From: a virus
Direction: 5' to 3' (one strand)
Length of the DNA: 45,337 nt
IMG/VR virus record: IMGVR_UViG_3300049855_000196
Coordinates: 1-45,337 of that record
The notes beneath the pieces were generated by a model that saw only the letters and a list, made by a program, of their open reading frames with translations, was not told where the DNA came from and ran no database searches. Position numbers and translations under genes: made by a program. Below, one piece after another: positions 24,416-31,702 of the stretch (position 1 is its first letter; the number at the start of each line of letters is the position of its first letter).

Positions 24416-24957
24416 TTCTTCACCACTTGCCTATATTTTATCATTGCCGTAGCTTGCCAAGTCGCATCGCTCAAAGCGTTATGGGCGACGCCCGTATCCG
24501 CTTCGGTCATTAAGCTTTTACATTTTGTGAGGGCGTCGTAAGTTCTAAAGCAACGCGCATTTCTAAATTTCCACGGAAGCTTTATTTTATAATCTTTAAA
24601 TAAATCTTCGATCATGGGAATATCAAACGCCGCGCCGTTACTCCAAACGGTTAAATTATTTCCGTCGAATTTTGCTTTGTCTAATTCGGCTTTAATCCAT
24701 TCGCTAAAAAGTAATAGCGATCCACGGACTTCGCTTTGCACTTCCTTAAAAACGGCTTGCGCTTCGGGTTTTTGGGAAAACCAAAATTTCAAAGTGCCCG
24801 CCTCGACGTGACGGCCATTTTCTAATTGATCTTCCAAGTCTAAAACGGCGTAATGAGACGAAACAATTTTATCGGGCGTAAATAAAACCGCGCCCAGTGA
24901 AACGATTACGGCGTTCGATCTAGTGGATAATGTTTCTAAGTCGATCATTAAATTCAT
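24412..24957 (-). CDS. DEDD-family 3'-5' exonuclease (Rv2179c-like)
   Basis: The 181-residue protein has the exonuclease signature: MIDLETLSTRSNAVIVSLGAV near the N terminus with acidic pair Asp6 and Glu8, VWSNGAAFDIPMIEDLF in the middle (motif II Asp), and AHNALSDATWQA near the C terminus (motif III His and Asp). It matches the phage RNase T-like/Rv2179c-type exonuclease family, which trims RNA or single-stranded DNA ends. It may act in host mRNA turnover or replication repair. The start overlaps the stop of a 34-residue membrane protein gene. Confidence 0.85.
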   Translation of the reverse strand: MNLMIDLETLSTRSNAVIVSLGAVLFTPDKIVSSHYAVLDLEDQLENGRHVEAGTLKFWFSQKPEAQAVFKEVQSEVRGSLLLFSEWIKAELDKAKFDGNNLTVWSNGAAFDIPMIEDLFKDYKIKLPWKFRNARCFRTYDALTKCKSLMTEADTGVAHNALSDATWQATAMIKYRQVVKK

Positions 24958-25058
24958 AAAGATTTTATTCCTGCTATAAGTAATAAGACGATTACTATTC
25001 CGCCGATAAAGGCAAAAATATCTAATACGATTAAAAATAAAGTTTTAAGAAATCTCAC
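24954..25058 (-). CDS. 34-residue membrane protein
   Basis: A short frame starts GTG at 25058 after AGGA with 6-nt spacing. It encodes a basic start (RFLKT) and a long hydrophobic stretch LFLIVLDIFAFIGGIVIVLLLIAGI. It ends in an ATGA overlap with the exonuclease start. Its upstream neighbour ends 3 nt before. The tight packing, ribosome binding site and strong membrane helix argue for a real gene despite its size. Function unknown. Confidence 0.55.
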   Translation of the reverse strand: MRFLKTLFLIVLDIFAFIGGIVIVLLLIAGIKSL

Positions 25059-25061
25059 AAA

Positions 25062-25445
25062 TTATTCCTCGTTAAATTTCATAGTGTCGACCGTGTCCGT
25101 AAGCATTGTCGCGCCCGAAGCCCAGGTTTTTAAGTCGTTACTTTGATCGAAATTATATCGGAATCGATAAAATCTTGATCGTGATTTTTGTTTTGTGATT
25201 ACTTTTTCATAAAACGCCAATTCAAAGGCCTTTTTATATTTATCTTTTTCGGCCACTAAATTATGGATAATATCTTCGAACCCATCGTCGCAATTTTGAA
25301 TTCTATTTAGCGCCGAATTATTTAAGTTTATGATTCCTTTTTCCAAATCATTTTCACGTTCCGATTGATAATTCAATAAACAAATTAAGGTTATTCCGGA
25401 ACTCAAAGAAGCGACCACGCTTAAAATTAAAATAATTCTATTCAT
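25062..25445 (-). CDS. Membrane-anchored hypothetical protein
   Basis: The 127-residue protein has an N-terminal membrane anchor (IILILSVVASLSSGITLICLL). A helical, charged region follows (SERENDLEKGIINLNNSALNRIQNCDDGFEDIIHNLVAEKDKYKKAFELAFYEKV), then a short tail. The layout resembles spanin-like or Rz-type proteins superficially, but it lies in the early operon, away from the lysis genes. No family is recognised. It overlaps the ExoX-C-like gene by 8 nt. Confidence 0.58.
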   Translation of the reverse strand: MNRIILILSVVASLSSGITLICLLNYQSERENDLEKGIINLNNSALNRIQNCDDGFEDIIHNLVAEKDKYKKAFELAFYEKVITKQKSRSRFYRFRYNFDQSNDLKTWASGATMLTDTVDTMKFNEE

Positions 25446-25731
25446 AAAAACTCAATGCCTCAGTAAAAATTTTCGTCAATCTATCACCGACAAAATCTTC
25501 ATTCAATAACCATAGTAAATATTCCCGATCTTCTTTTACAACTTTTTCTAAGAGTTCGCCTTTATGTTTTCCAAAATTGAAACGGTAATCCGGGCAACGG
25601 CGTTCTTTATTTAGAACGGCTTGGATCAATTTAACTTGAAGCTTGTCCGCAATCTTTTTGATTTCCTGCGGGGCCTTAGACTCTACGGGAGTTAAAATTT
25701 TTAAATCTTTAAATGAGTTTAGTTTATTCAT
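25438..25731 (-). CDS. Stand-alone ExoX C-terminal-like domain protein
   Basis: The 97-residue protein (start at 25731; an ATG at 25743 is also possible) ends with FNFGKHKGELLEKVVKEDREYLLWLLNEDFVGDRLTKIFTEAL. This is the small domain (F-GK-x-KG, Y-L-x-W-L) found at the C terminus of ExoX-type exonucleases and as stand-alone phage proteins. In ExoX it follows a DEDD nuclease domain; here the nuclease is a separate gene about 0.5 kb downstream. It may help position the exonuclease on DNA ends. Family recognition comes from this segment only. Confidence 0.65.
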   Translation of the reverse strand: MNKLNSFKDLKILTPVESKAPQEIKKIADKLQVKLIQAVLNKERRCPDYRFNFGKHKGELLEKVVKEDREYLLWLLNEDFVGDRLTKIFTEALSFYE

Positions 25732-25736
25732 AATTT

Positions 25737-25892
25737 TCACCATTTCATTTTATAAAAATATTTCATATAAATTTTTTCTGCAATCAAAACTAAGAGGAAT
25801 AAAATTCCGACGATCGCAAGAATCCCAAGGGCGACTAAAAATTGCGCGAGCATAGCGCCCAGTTTTAATTTTATTCCGTCCATTATATTCAT
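25737..25892 (-). CDS. 51-residue membrane protein
   Basis: A short frame starts in an ATGA overlap with the methyltransferase stop, with GAGGGG about 8 nt upstream. It encodes a polar start (MDGIKLKLGAMLAQ), a strong membrane helix FLVALGILAIVGILFLLVLIA and a basic, aromatic end (EKIYMKYFYKMKW). It is translationally coupled to the methyltransferase. Function unknown. It has the size and topology of phage early proteins that disturb the host membrane, which is only a possibility. Confidence 0.58.
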   Translation of the reverse strand: MNIMDGIKLKLGAMLAQFLVALGILAIVGILFLLVLIAEKIYMKYFYKMKW

Positions 25893-26923
25893 AGCTTTTT
25901 CCCCTCCAAAATCATAATTCTATCGGCGATCATTTCTACGCACTGGGGAACTACTGCGTTCCCTAATTGTTTTATTCTTTGTCGTCGTTCACTTTCGACG
26001 AATTGATTTCCGTCCACCGCGGGGGAAATCCCATCATACTCTCGACGAATTCCGGATTCAGTCGTCCACCAATTACCGAAACGAGCGGCGGTTTTTGTCC
26101 TCCACCAGGATGAAACGTCCTCGGCGGAAGAGGTTGGCCAGAATCGCGACAAGTAGGCGTCGGGAGTGACAAAGCTACACTCCGAAGATTGCCCTTTTTT
26201 AGATCGTGTTCGTAGCTCTTTGATCCGATCGGCCCGGCCCCCTTCGCGTCCGACACTTGCGGCGTCGGTAAATTTTTCTGATATCTCGCGGCGTAGGTTA
26301 CTAGCGTTCTTTGCGATTGACTCTTCGCCTTGGGATCGTAAATCTTTGTCGGCCCCCGCGATCCGTCGTTCGCGTCCGGAGTCGGAAGATTCTCTTCGCC
26401 ACGCGATAATGAAGATTCGCTCCCGTAAATGGATTGCCCCGACGGAGCGAGCGGATATAATAGACCATTCAGCATTATACCCCATTTGATCGAGATCTTT
26501 GAGGACTCGGACAAGTCCGATATTGAGTAAATTTTTGACGTTTTCGATAAGAGCGTATCTTGGTTTAATTTCTCCGATGAGTCGGGCGAATTCGCCCCAT
26601 AATCCGGATCGTGTTCTATTACCTTGTTCATCTTCAAAGCCCCTTTTTATTCCCGCGATCGATATATCTTGGCAAGGAAATCCGCCGGAAATTAAATCTA
26701 TTTTTGTTTTTATGCTTTTTATTCCGTCGGTTAAAACGCCGTCAAAATAATGTAAATGGTTTACGTCGTCGAAGGCGTGAACTTTGGGCCAATGTTTATT
26801 TAAAACTTTTCGGGCGTGTTCGTCGAATTCACAAAACGCCGTCGCCTCGAATCCGCCGGAGCGTTCAAGTCCTAATTCGATTCCGCCTATTCCTGAAAAT
26901 AAAGACAAAGTTTTAAGTTTCAT
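25889..26923 (-). CDS. C5 cytosine-specific DNA methyltransferase
   Basis: The 344-residue protein has C5-methyltransferase motifs in order: motif I FSGIGGIELG (9-18), motif IV GGFPCQDIS with catalytic Cys84, motif VI ENVKNLL (127-133), motif VIII RERIFIIA (167-174) and motif X QLGNAVVPQ (319-327). It transfers methyl groups from S-adenosylmethionine to cytosine. No restriction partner is nearby, so protection of phage DNA against host restriction is the likely role. Residues ~178-318, the target recognition region, are overprinted by another conserved-looking frame. The start overlaps the polymerase stop by one base. Confidence 0.9.
   Translation of the reverse strand: MKLKTLSLFSGIGGIELGLERSGGFEATAFCEFDEHARKVLNKHWPKVHAFDDVNHLHYFDGVLTDGIKSIKTKIDLISGGFPCQDISIAGIKRGFEDEQGNRTRSGLWGEFARLIGEIKPRYALIENVKNLLNIGLVRVLKDLDQMGYNAEWSIISARSVGAIHLRERIFIIAWRRESSDSGRERRIAGADKDLRSQGEESIAKNASNLRREISEKFTDAASVGREGGRADRIKELRTRSKKGQSSECSFVTPDAYLSRFWPTSSAEDVSSWWRTKTAARFGNWWTTESGIRREYDGISPAVDGNQFVESERRQRIKQLGNAVVPQCVEMIADRIMILEGKKL
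25972..26637 (-). CDS. Second reading frame overprinting the methyltransferase recognition region
   Basis: A +1-frame open for 221 codons lies within the methyltransferase gene. Its last ~145 residues do not look like random shadow. Three LPTP units occur at regular spacing (NLPTPDAND, NLPTPQVSD, SLPTPTCRD), followed by GGRLNPEFVESMMGFPPRWTEI. These phrases are well known at the C terminus of many phage cytosine methylases. The same DNA in the main frame encodes the DGIS-type segment before motif X. So either an alternative methyltransferase C terminus is made by frameshift, or the second frame is a relic. The start at 26637 is arbitrary; coding support begins near 26415. Confidence 0.5.
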   Translation of the reverse strand: MKMNKVIEHDPDYGANSPDSSEKLNQDTLLSKTSKIYSISDLSESSKISIKWGIMLNGLLYPLAPSGQSIYGSESSLSRGEENLPTPDANDGSRGPTKIYDPKAKSQSQRTLVTYAARYQKNLPTPQVSDAKGAGPIGSKSYEHDLKKGNLRSVALSLPTPTCRDSGQPLPPRTFHPGGGQKPPLVSVIGGRLNPEFVESMMGFPPRWTEINSSKVNDDKE

Positions 26924-28881
26924 TATTTTTTAAACCTTTCACCTTCGCCGCCTTCGACGTCGATAGGAAATCCCTCGGCCCAAGCCGGAACTTGTCTCAT
27001 TAAATTTTCATATTCTTTTAAACTTTTCCCGATATCGCACTCACTAACTAATTCATCGTGAACGGTAAGAATCGTAGGGTATCCCGCCGCCTCGACTCTA
27101 AACATTGCTTCGACCATTACGTCGCGACTAATCGCCTGGACTATATTTTCCGTAATTTTTCCGCCATAAGTCCGCTCGGTCGTCCATTGTTTAGTTTTGG
27201 AATCGACCGCCATATATTGCAATTGCTCTTTTAATCCGAACGGCGATTCCGCTAGTTCAATTTTTGGATACGCATACGCTATTTTCCGGCCGGAAGGAAG
27301 TTTACAGTATAAAAAATTCCCGACTTTTTTAAATTGAACACGGCGACAAGGAACCACTAAACCGGGGAATTTTACCGCTTTGATCGCGCACGCTTCGACT
27401 TCATACCAAAAAGTCACGACCTCTTTAAAACGCGTTCTATACGCCATTTTAGCGCGATTCGCTAGATCTTCCGATACTTCCATTCCGTAACCGCCGCAAG
27501 TGACGATAAACTTCGGCGCGCCCATTCCGTAACCAAATCCTAAGATCGCTTGTTTTCCTAATTGACGTTCGAAACTTCCCTTTAAGATTTTATCCGGGGA
27601 TGTATTATAAATCGTCGCGGCCATTTCTTCATAAGCTTTTCCGCCGCCGTCTCTATAAAGCGCAAGGCCCTCTTTGCATCCAGTAAGCCAAAATAAACCG
27701 CGCGCCTCGATCGAAGCAAAATCGCAAGTCATAATCTTTTTACCCGGCCCCGCTTTAATCATTCCGCGGATCATGGAGCTAATTACATCTAAAACGTCGG
27801 GATATTCTTTTTTAAATTCTTGATAATTATTTTTATTTAAAAGTTTAAAAGCTTTGTCGATATCTTTTAGTTCGCCGCGTGGAAGGTTTTGCGGTTGAAA
27901 ACCTTTTCCCGTCCAACGTCCCGTCGATGCGCCGTGATACATTAAGGAACCATAAACGCGACCGTCCACGACTAAAAGTTCTAGCGCCTTAAGTTTTTTC
28001 GTGGAAGATTTTGAACAAGCTTGACGAATTTCTAAAACTCTTTTTGCAAGCGGTTGAATCTTAGGAAAATTTATATTCTCTTCGACGACGGCGGCGGTCA
28101 ACGTCTCTAAGAATAAACCGTGAGACGCTAAAAATTCTTTTATTTTTTCCGTTTGACCATGCGTTTCGACTCTTCCGCCCGTGATCTGTTTTAGCTCTAA
28201 GGTCAATTCTTCGATATACCTTTCGACAAAACTTTGCGCGATATAAACCGACTTCATATCGATGGGAAGTCCGCGATCGTTTATTTTCATATCAAGTAAA
28301 AAAACCTCGCGTTCGTTTTCTGATAATGGCGGAATGGTTTTTCCGATCTCAACTTCGACAAGGGTATCCGTTTTGCAATACGCCGCAAGTTTTAGTAATT
28401 CTTGAATTTGTTCACGCCAAACGCTCGGATCTTCCATAGTCACGCGCTTGCGTAATTTCGTCATTTTAAGCATGAGCGATTTTCCGCCCATATCTTTTTG
28501 AACTGGAAGTCTTAAAGCGTTTGCAACGCCGTCTAATGATCTAGGAAGCGCAAGGGCCGAAGCGTTCGCGGCCGAGCAAAAACATTGGAAGTCGAAAATA
28601 ATTGGCGCGCCGAAATCTCGCACCATGATATTATTCCAAATCAATCGCTCAAAATTTATATTGTGGGACTCGATATCTTCCAGGTTTTGAATTGCATCGT
28701 ATAAAGGTTTTAAAATTTCTAAACTCGAAATCGCCGGGATCAAAGGCGACCACGTTGTCGCCTTGCCGTTTATCACATAAACGAGGCAAAGAATTTCCGT
28801 CGTCACATCCTTAGCGTAACGATAAACGCCTTCCTTTTTAAGGCCGCATCCGGATCGTGTTTCGAAATCTATACAAATCAT
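26923..28881 (-). CDS. Family A DNA polymerase with 3'-5' exonuclease domain
   Basis: The 652-residue protein has an N-terminal proofreading domain (DFETRSG at 5-11, SHNINFE near 72, YCKTD at 168-172). The polymerase domain has TGRWTG (320-325), motif A DFASIEARG (387-395), motif B RQLGKQAILGFGYG (439-452) and motif C HDE (608-610). It is the phage-type family A enzyme that copies the genome. It follows DUF2800 and DUF2815 genes, a standard phage replication set. An intrinsic terminator lies just upstream, between it and the DUF2815 gene, so its level is probably kept lower. There is no 5'-3' exonuclease domain, as usual for phage enzymes. Confidence 0.92.
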   Translation of the reverse strand: MICIDFETRSGCGLKKEGVYRYAKDVTTEILCLVYVINGKATTWSPLIPAISSLEILKPLYDAIQNLEDIESHNINFERLIWNNIMVRDFGAPIIFDFQCFCSAANASALALPRSLDGVANALRLPVQKDMGGKSLMLKMTKLRKRVTMEDPSVWREQIQELLKLAAYCKTDTLVEVEIGKTIPPLSENEREVFLLDMKINDRGLPIDMKSVYIAQSFVERYIEELTLELKQITGGRVETHGQTEKIKEFLASHGLFLETLTAAVVEENINFPKIQPLAKRVLEIRQACSKSSTKKLKALELLVVDGRVYGSLMYHGASTGRWTGKGFQPQNLPRGELKDIDKAFKLLNKNNYQEFKKEYPDVLDVISSMIRGMIKAGPGKKIMTCDFASIEARGLFWLTGCKEGLALYRDGGGKAYEEMAATIYNTSPDKILKGSFERQLGKQAILGFGYGMGAPKFIVTCGGYGMEVSEDLANRAKMAYRTRFKEVVTFWYEVEACAIKAVKFPGLVVPCRRVQFKKVGNFLYCKLPSGRKIAYAYPKIELAESPFGLKEQLQYMAVDSKTKQWTTERTYGGKITENIVQAISRDVMVEAMFRVEAAGYPTILTVHDELVSECDIGKSLKEYENLMRQVPAWAEGFPIDVEGGEGERFKK

Positions 28882-28891
28882 TTTTTACTCT

Positions 28892-28924
28892 AAAAAAAAA
28901 AAGGGACGCGCTTACTCGCGCCCC
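28892..28924 (-). terminator. Strong intrinsic terminator between DUF2815 and polymerase genes
   Basis: On the - strand, GGGGCGCG and CGCGTCCC form an 8-bp stem (one G-U) with a 6-nt loop, followed by eleven T residues. The polymerase ATG lies only 11 nt further on. It should stop most transcripts after the abundant DUF2815 protein and let a fraction through to the polymerase. Confidence 0.85.
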
Positions 28925-28936
28925 GAAAATAACTAA

Positions 28937-29524
28937 TTAAAAATCAGAATCCGACGAACTCGCGTAATTAGGAAGATTATTTAGATCTTCCGTTACTTCG
29001 ACCTCATCGAAAACAGATTGCGCCGAAGCACGTCCGCCTAATTTTTCACCGTCTTTTAATTTCTGGATATTTTGCAATCCAAACGCAACGCCTTTATTTC
29101 CCATATGGTCAAAGGCGTAGACGTTCACTTGCGCGCGTGCGAAGCATCCTGAATAAAAAGCATCCGGATCAATGATATCATTTTTTTGTTGATCGATTAG
29201 TCCCGGCGCGAATTTACTCGACGCCGAAACGAAAACCGTATCCGCAAAGCCTTGATACTCATCCGCTTTTTCATTCCCATCGCGAAACGGATTTTTCCAA
29301 TTCTTCGGCCATTTTTCTTTGGCCCCGAATTTTGCCGTCATCGCTTGCGCTACTAATTCTCTCATCTTTTTGTATTCGGGAGTCGCTTGCGCTTCTTTGT
29401 CGAATAACATACAGATAGAATACTTCGCTTCTTTTCCGGCCTCAAACGCCTTCGGTTTAAAGACTTGCGTAAACGCCGCTCTAAATTTTGGTGTTAAAAC
29501 CGCTTCTAATTTTTGTTCCGCCAT
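28937..29524 (-). CDS. DUF2815 protein, probable ssDNA-binding replication protein
   Basis: I start this 195-residue protein at 29524, where an AGGGGG ribosome binding site precedes MAEQKLEAVLTP; an upstream start would run through the neighbour. The pattern KYSICMLFDKEAQ, KNPFRDGNEKADEYQGF, FYSGCFARAQVNVYAFDHMGNKGVAFGLQNIQKLKDGEKLGG is that of DUF2815, thought to be a single-stranded DNA-binding protein of OB fold. A flexible acidic tail ends in aromatic DSDF, like SSB tails that dock partner proteins. It is followed by a strong terminator. Confidence 0.85.
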   Translation of the reverse strand: MAEQKLEAVLTPKFRAAFTQVFKPKAFEAGKEAKYSICMLFDKEAQATPEYKKMRELVAQAMTAKFGAKEKWPKNWKNPFRDGNEKADEYQGFADTVFVSASSKFAPGLIDQQKNDIIDPDAFYSGCFARAQVNVYAFDHMGNKGVAFGLQNIQKLKDGEKLGGRASAQSVFDEVEVTEDLNNLPNYASSSDSDF

Positions 29525-29537
29525 AAATCCCCCTAAA

Positions 29538-30686
29538 TTAATTAAATATATCCTTTGGCAGGTCAACCGCTTTACGTTTATCGGACTCGGGAGCGATAGT
29601 AAGATCGCCCGCGATTTCGACAAATAAAGACGATGCAATTTTTGCGAATTCTTTTTTACCTACAAGTTTTTCCATTTCCGGAACGGATTTAAAATCGTAA
29701 ATCTTATCGCCCAAAGATCTTTTAAAAAATGCTTCGGCCTTTTGATCGTCATACCATTTCCGTTTTGAATTCCCGCGAACAACTTTCACGCCCGGAATAC
29801 TTTTCCCCGATAAAACTTCGAATTTGATTCTCTCTTCACACGCATCTAAAAAAGTTTCGATGAGTTTTTTCTTCGAATAAATTTCGGCGACCTCTTCAAT
29901 GGCCAATAACTCCGGCAAGGCGTTTGGACGCCCTTCGCTAAAAGCTTTAACCGCTCTTTGGTTCGCTTGATTTTTAAGCGCCGGGCACATTGCCGAAGCG
30001 GCGCAAAATCTACACGATTCGGGCGAAGGTATAAGGGGCGCGTCGTCGATCTCGGTCAACTTCGCGCCTATTTTAAAGAGCGCCTTCCACTCCATAAGTT
30101 CGTCAAAATTTATTGCCCACGTTCGCAAAATCCCGTCGGGATGCGGCGCACGCGGTTGAAAAATACTCATCTTAATAGTATCGAAACGATCGAAGGTTAA
30201 AAAATCTTCATTGAACGCCGCGCCCAGTGCGTAAAAAACTAACTGGGGATTTTCAAACGCTTCGACCGCAATTCCCGCCCCATATTTTAAATCGAAAACG
30301 TGTAGCGTTTTCTTTTCATGGGATACGATACAAGCGTCATTGGTTCCAAACATTGCCGGATGAATGGTCGGGAGTGAAAATCTTTTTTCGACTAACAATT
30401 CGCCTTTAAGTTCTTTTTGCGTCTCTAAAACTTCACTAACATAAGCCTGGGCGTATGCGATCATTTTAGAATCGGCTTTGTGTTCGCCCGAAGTGGTTTT
30501 AATCCACTGGCCGGGCTTGACCTCTTCGCCTTTAAAAAGCATTTCCGCCACGCTATGGGCCGTAGTTCCTTCCGCCGCATACTTCGAGTCGGGCGACGGC
30601 GGACACTTACTAATAAGCCTTACGGAACCCGGACAAGATAACCAACGCTTTGCGCTTGAAGCGCCTAATTTACTATGTGCGCTCAT
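29538..30686 (-). CDS. DUF2800 protein, PD-(D/E)XK nuclease of Cas4/RecB type
   Basis: The 382-residue protein starts SKLGASSAKRWLSCPGSVRLI, with TTAHSVAEML near residue 40. A FGTNDACIV and VFDLKYGAG pair gives the nuclease core D-x(n)-D-x-K around residues 115-140. A cysteine set, ESCRFCAASAMCPAL (with Cys48-like partners near the N terminus), could bind an Fe-S cluster as in Cas4/AddB nucleases. DUF2800 proteins accompany DUF2815 and family A polymerases in phage replication modules. It probably processes DNA ends in recombination-dependent replication. It lies 13 nt before the DUF2815 gene. Confidence 0.83.
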   Translation of the reverse strand: MSAHSKLGASSAKRWLSCPGSVRLISKCPPSPDSKYAAEGTTAHSVAEMLFKGEEVKPGQWIKTTSGEHKADSKMIAYAQAYVSEVLETQKELKGELLVEKRFSLPTIHPAMFGTNDACIVSHEKKTLHVFDLKYGAGIAVEAFENPQLVFYALGAAFNEDFLTFDRFDTIKMSIFQPRAPHPDGILRTWAINFDELMEWKALFKIGAKLTEIDDAPLIPSPESCRFCAASAMCPALKNQANQRAVKAFSEGRPNALPELLAIEEVAEIYSKKKLIETFLDACEERIKFEVLSGKSIPGVKVVRGNSKRKWYDDQKAEAFFKRSLGDKIYDFKSVPEMEKLVGKKEFAKIASSLFVEIAGDLTIAPESDKRKAVDLPKDIFN

Positions 30687-30689
30687 TTA

Positions 30690-31379
30690 TTATCCTAATG
30701 CTAAAAGTTCTTTTTTGAACGCGGCCAAATCTTTTTTAGCTAATGCGGCGACGTTTTTTACGCCCCATTTTGTCATTAGTCCCTCGGCAACGGCGCGACC
30801 TTTCGATCCTGCTATCTCGCGAAGTTTTGCGCGTAAATCGTCAAGATTGATTTCCTCTTCGGCCGGAGCGCCCAAATCGTCAAAGCTATCAAGATCCGAT
30901 TGCGTGTCGGTTCCGTGTAAATCGTCGTGAGGTAACACGCCCGCTTTTTCCGCCGCTTCGATAATTTCGTTTAATGTTTCATCGGCGGTTTTTCCTACTT
31001 TGCGAACTGCAATTTTTTCTTTTTTAGAATTGATTTCCCCGGCGATATAAGCTTTTTGTTCGGCCGGAGTCATCGCGGCCCATTGTTCTTTGAAGATTTT
31101 TACTTCATGTTTACCGCCCGGAGGTGCGACTTCATGCTCAAATACTTCACGGATTCCCGCCGGAACTTCCGTCGATTTTTCTTTTTTAGGTTTAGGTTCG
31201 GCCTTTGGTTTAACCGATTCAATCGGCGCGCCCGATGGGTTTGATTTATCTGGATACGCTAATTTATCAATAGCGTTTTTCTCGTTTAAAGTTTCAATCG
31301 TTTCGCTTCTTAATTCTTGAGCGGCGTCCGCGCACGCCGTAGAAATCGAAGCTAATAGGTTAGCGATTACTAATTTCAT
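30690..31379 (-). CDS. Hypothetical replication-operon protein with helical C-terminal domain
   Basis: This 229-residue protein has a helical start, a Pro/Lys-rich linker (residues ~55-72), a middle region with HEVKIFKEQWAAMTPAEQKAYIAGE, an acidic stretch, and a C-terminal domain LDDLRAKLREIAGSKGRAVAEGLMTKWGVKNVAALAKKDLAAFKKELLAL. The last domain follows a repeated pattern seen at the ends of several phage recombination/replication proteins. Its location between DUF2800 and the SNF2 helicase supports a replication role, perhaps as an adaptor. The first 20 residues are mildly signal-like, but a cytoplasmic role is more likely. An AAGGGG ribosome binding site is present. Confidence 0.55.
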   Translation of the reverse strand: MKLVIANLLASISTACADAAQELRSETIETLNEKNAIDKLAYPDKSNPSGAPIESVKPKAEPKPKKEKSTEVPAGIREVFEHEVAPPGGKHEVKIFKEQWAAMTPAEQKAYIAGEINSKKEKIAVRKVGKTADETLNEIIEAAEKAGVLPHDDLHGTDTQSDLDSFDDLGAPAEEEINLDDLRAKLREIAGSKGRAVAEGLMTKWGVKNVAALAKKDLAAFKKELLALG

Positions 31380-31702
31380 AAAATCCCCTTTATAGTTTTT
31401 AAAGCATCGTTAGCGACACTTTTTATTGTTTGTAAATCCATATCCGTTTCGCCAATACCTTGAAGCGCATCGAGGGCGACTTTAAATTTTTCATGTAAAT
31501 TAAAAGTAATACATAATTCGATTTCGGGTTTTGCCGATAAGTTTTGTTTTGTGATTGGGACTTCTAGCGCCGTGACGACGCTAAATTTTTCAGAAATAAT
31601 TTTTCCTAACGTCTCATGACCGATAATTTTTAATTCTTTTTCTAAACTTTTATATTGTTCAACGGGCATTATTTTTCTAATTCTAAATAAATTATCATTC
31701 AT
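31376..31702 (-). CDS. Hypothetical 108-residue protein in replication operon
   Basis: The product begins NDNLFRIRKIMPVEQYKSLEKELKIIGHETLGKIISEKFSVV and continues with strands and a C-terminal helix (DLQTIKSVANDALKTIKGI). No family is recognised. ATGA overlaps tie it to the SNF2 helicase gene upstream and the 229-residue gene downstream. A helicase- or nuclease-accessory role is suggested only by this coupling. Base composition and codon choice look like the neighbours. Confidence 0.55.
   Translation of the reverse strand: MNDNLFRIRKIMPVEQYKSLEKELKIIGHETLGKIISEKFSVVTALEVPITKQNLSAKPEIELCITFNLHEKFKVALDALQGIGETDMDLQTIKSVANDALKTIKGIL

Noticed and set aside
26166-26916. Long + strand frames opposite the methyltransferase gene
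   Set aside because: They are Arg/Ser/Pro-rich shadows with no ribosome binding sites and no family pattern; the - strand frames explain the codon bias.
30478-30930. 150-codon + strand frame opposite the DUF2800 gene
   Set aside because: It is the antisense of a well-supported gene and has serine/proline-rich shadow composition.
30690-31379. Signal peptide on the 229-residue replication-operon protein
   Set aside because: The N terminus is only mildly hydrophobic, and the gene sits between DUF2800 and helicase genes with a cytoplasmic-type C-terminal domain.
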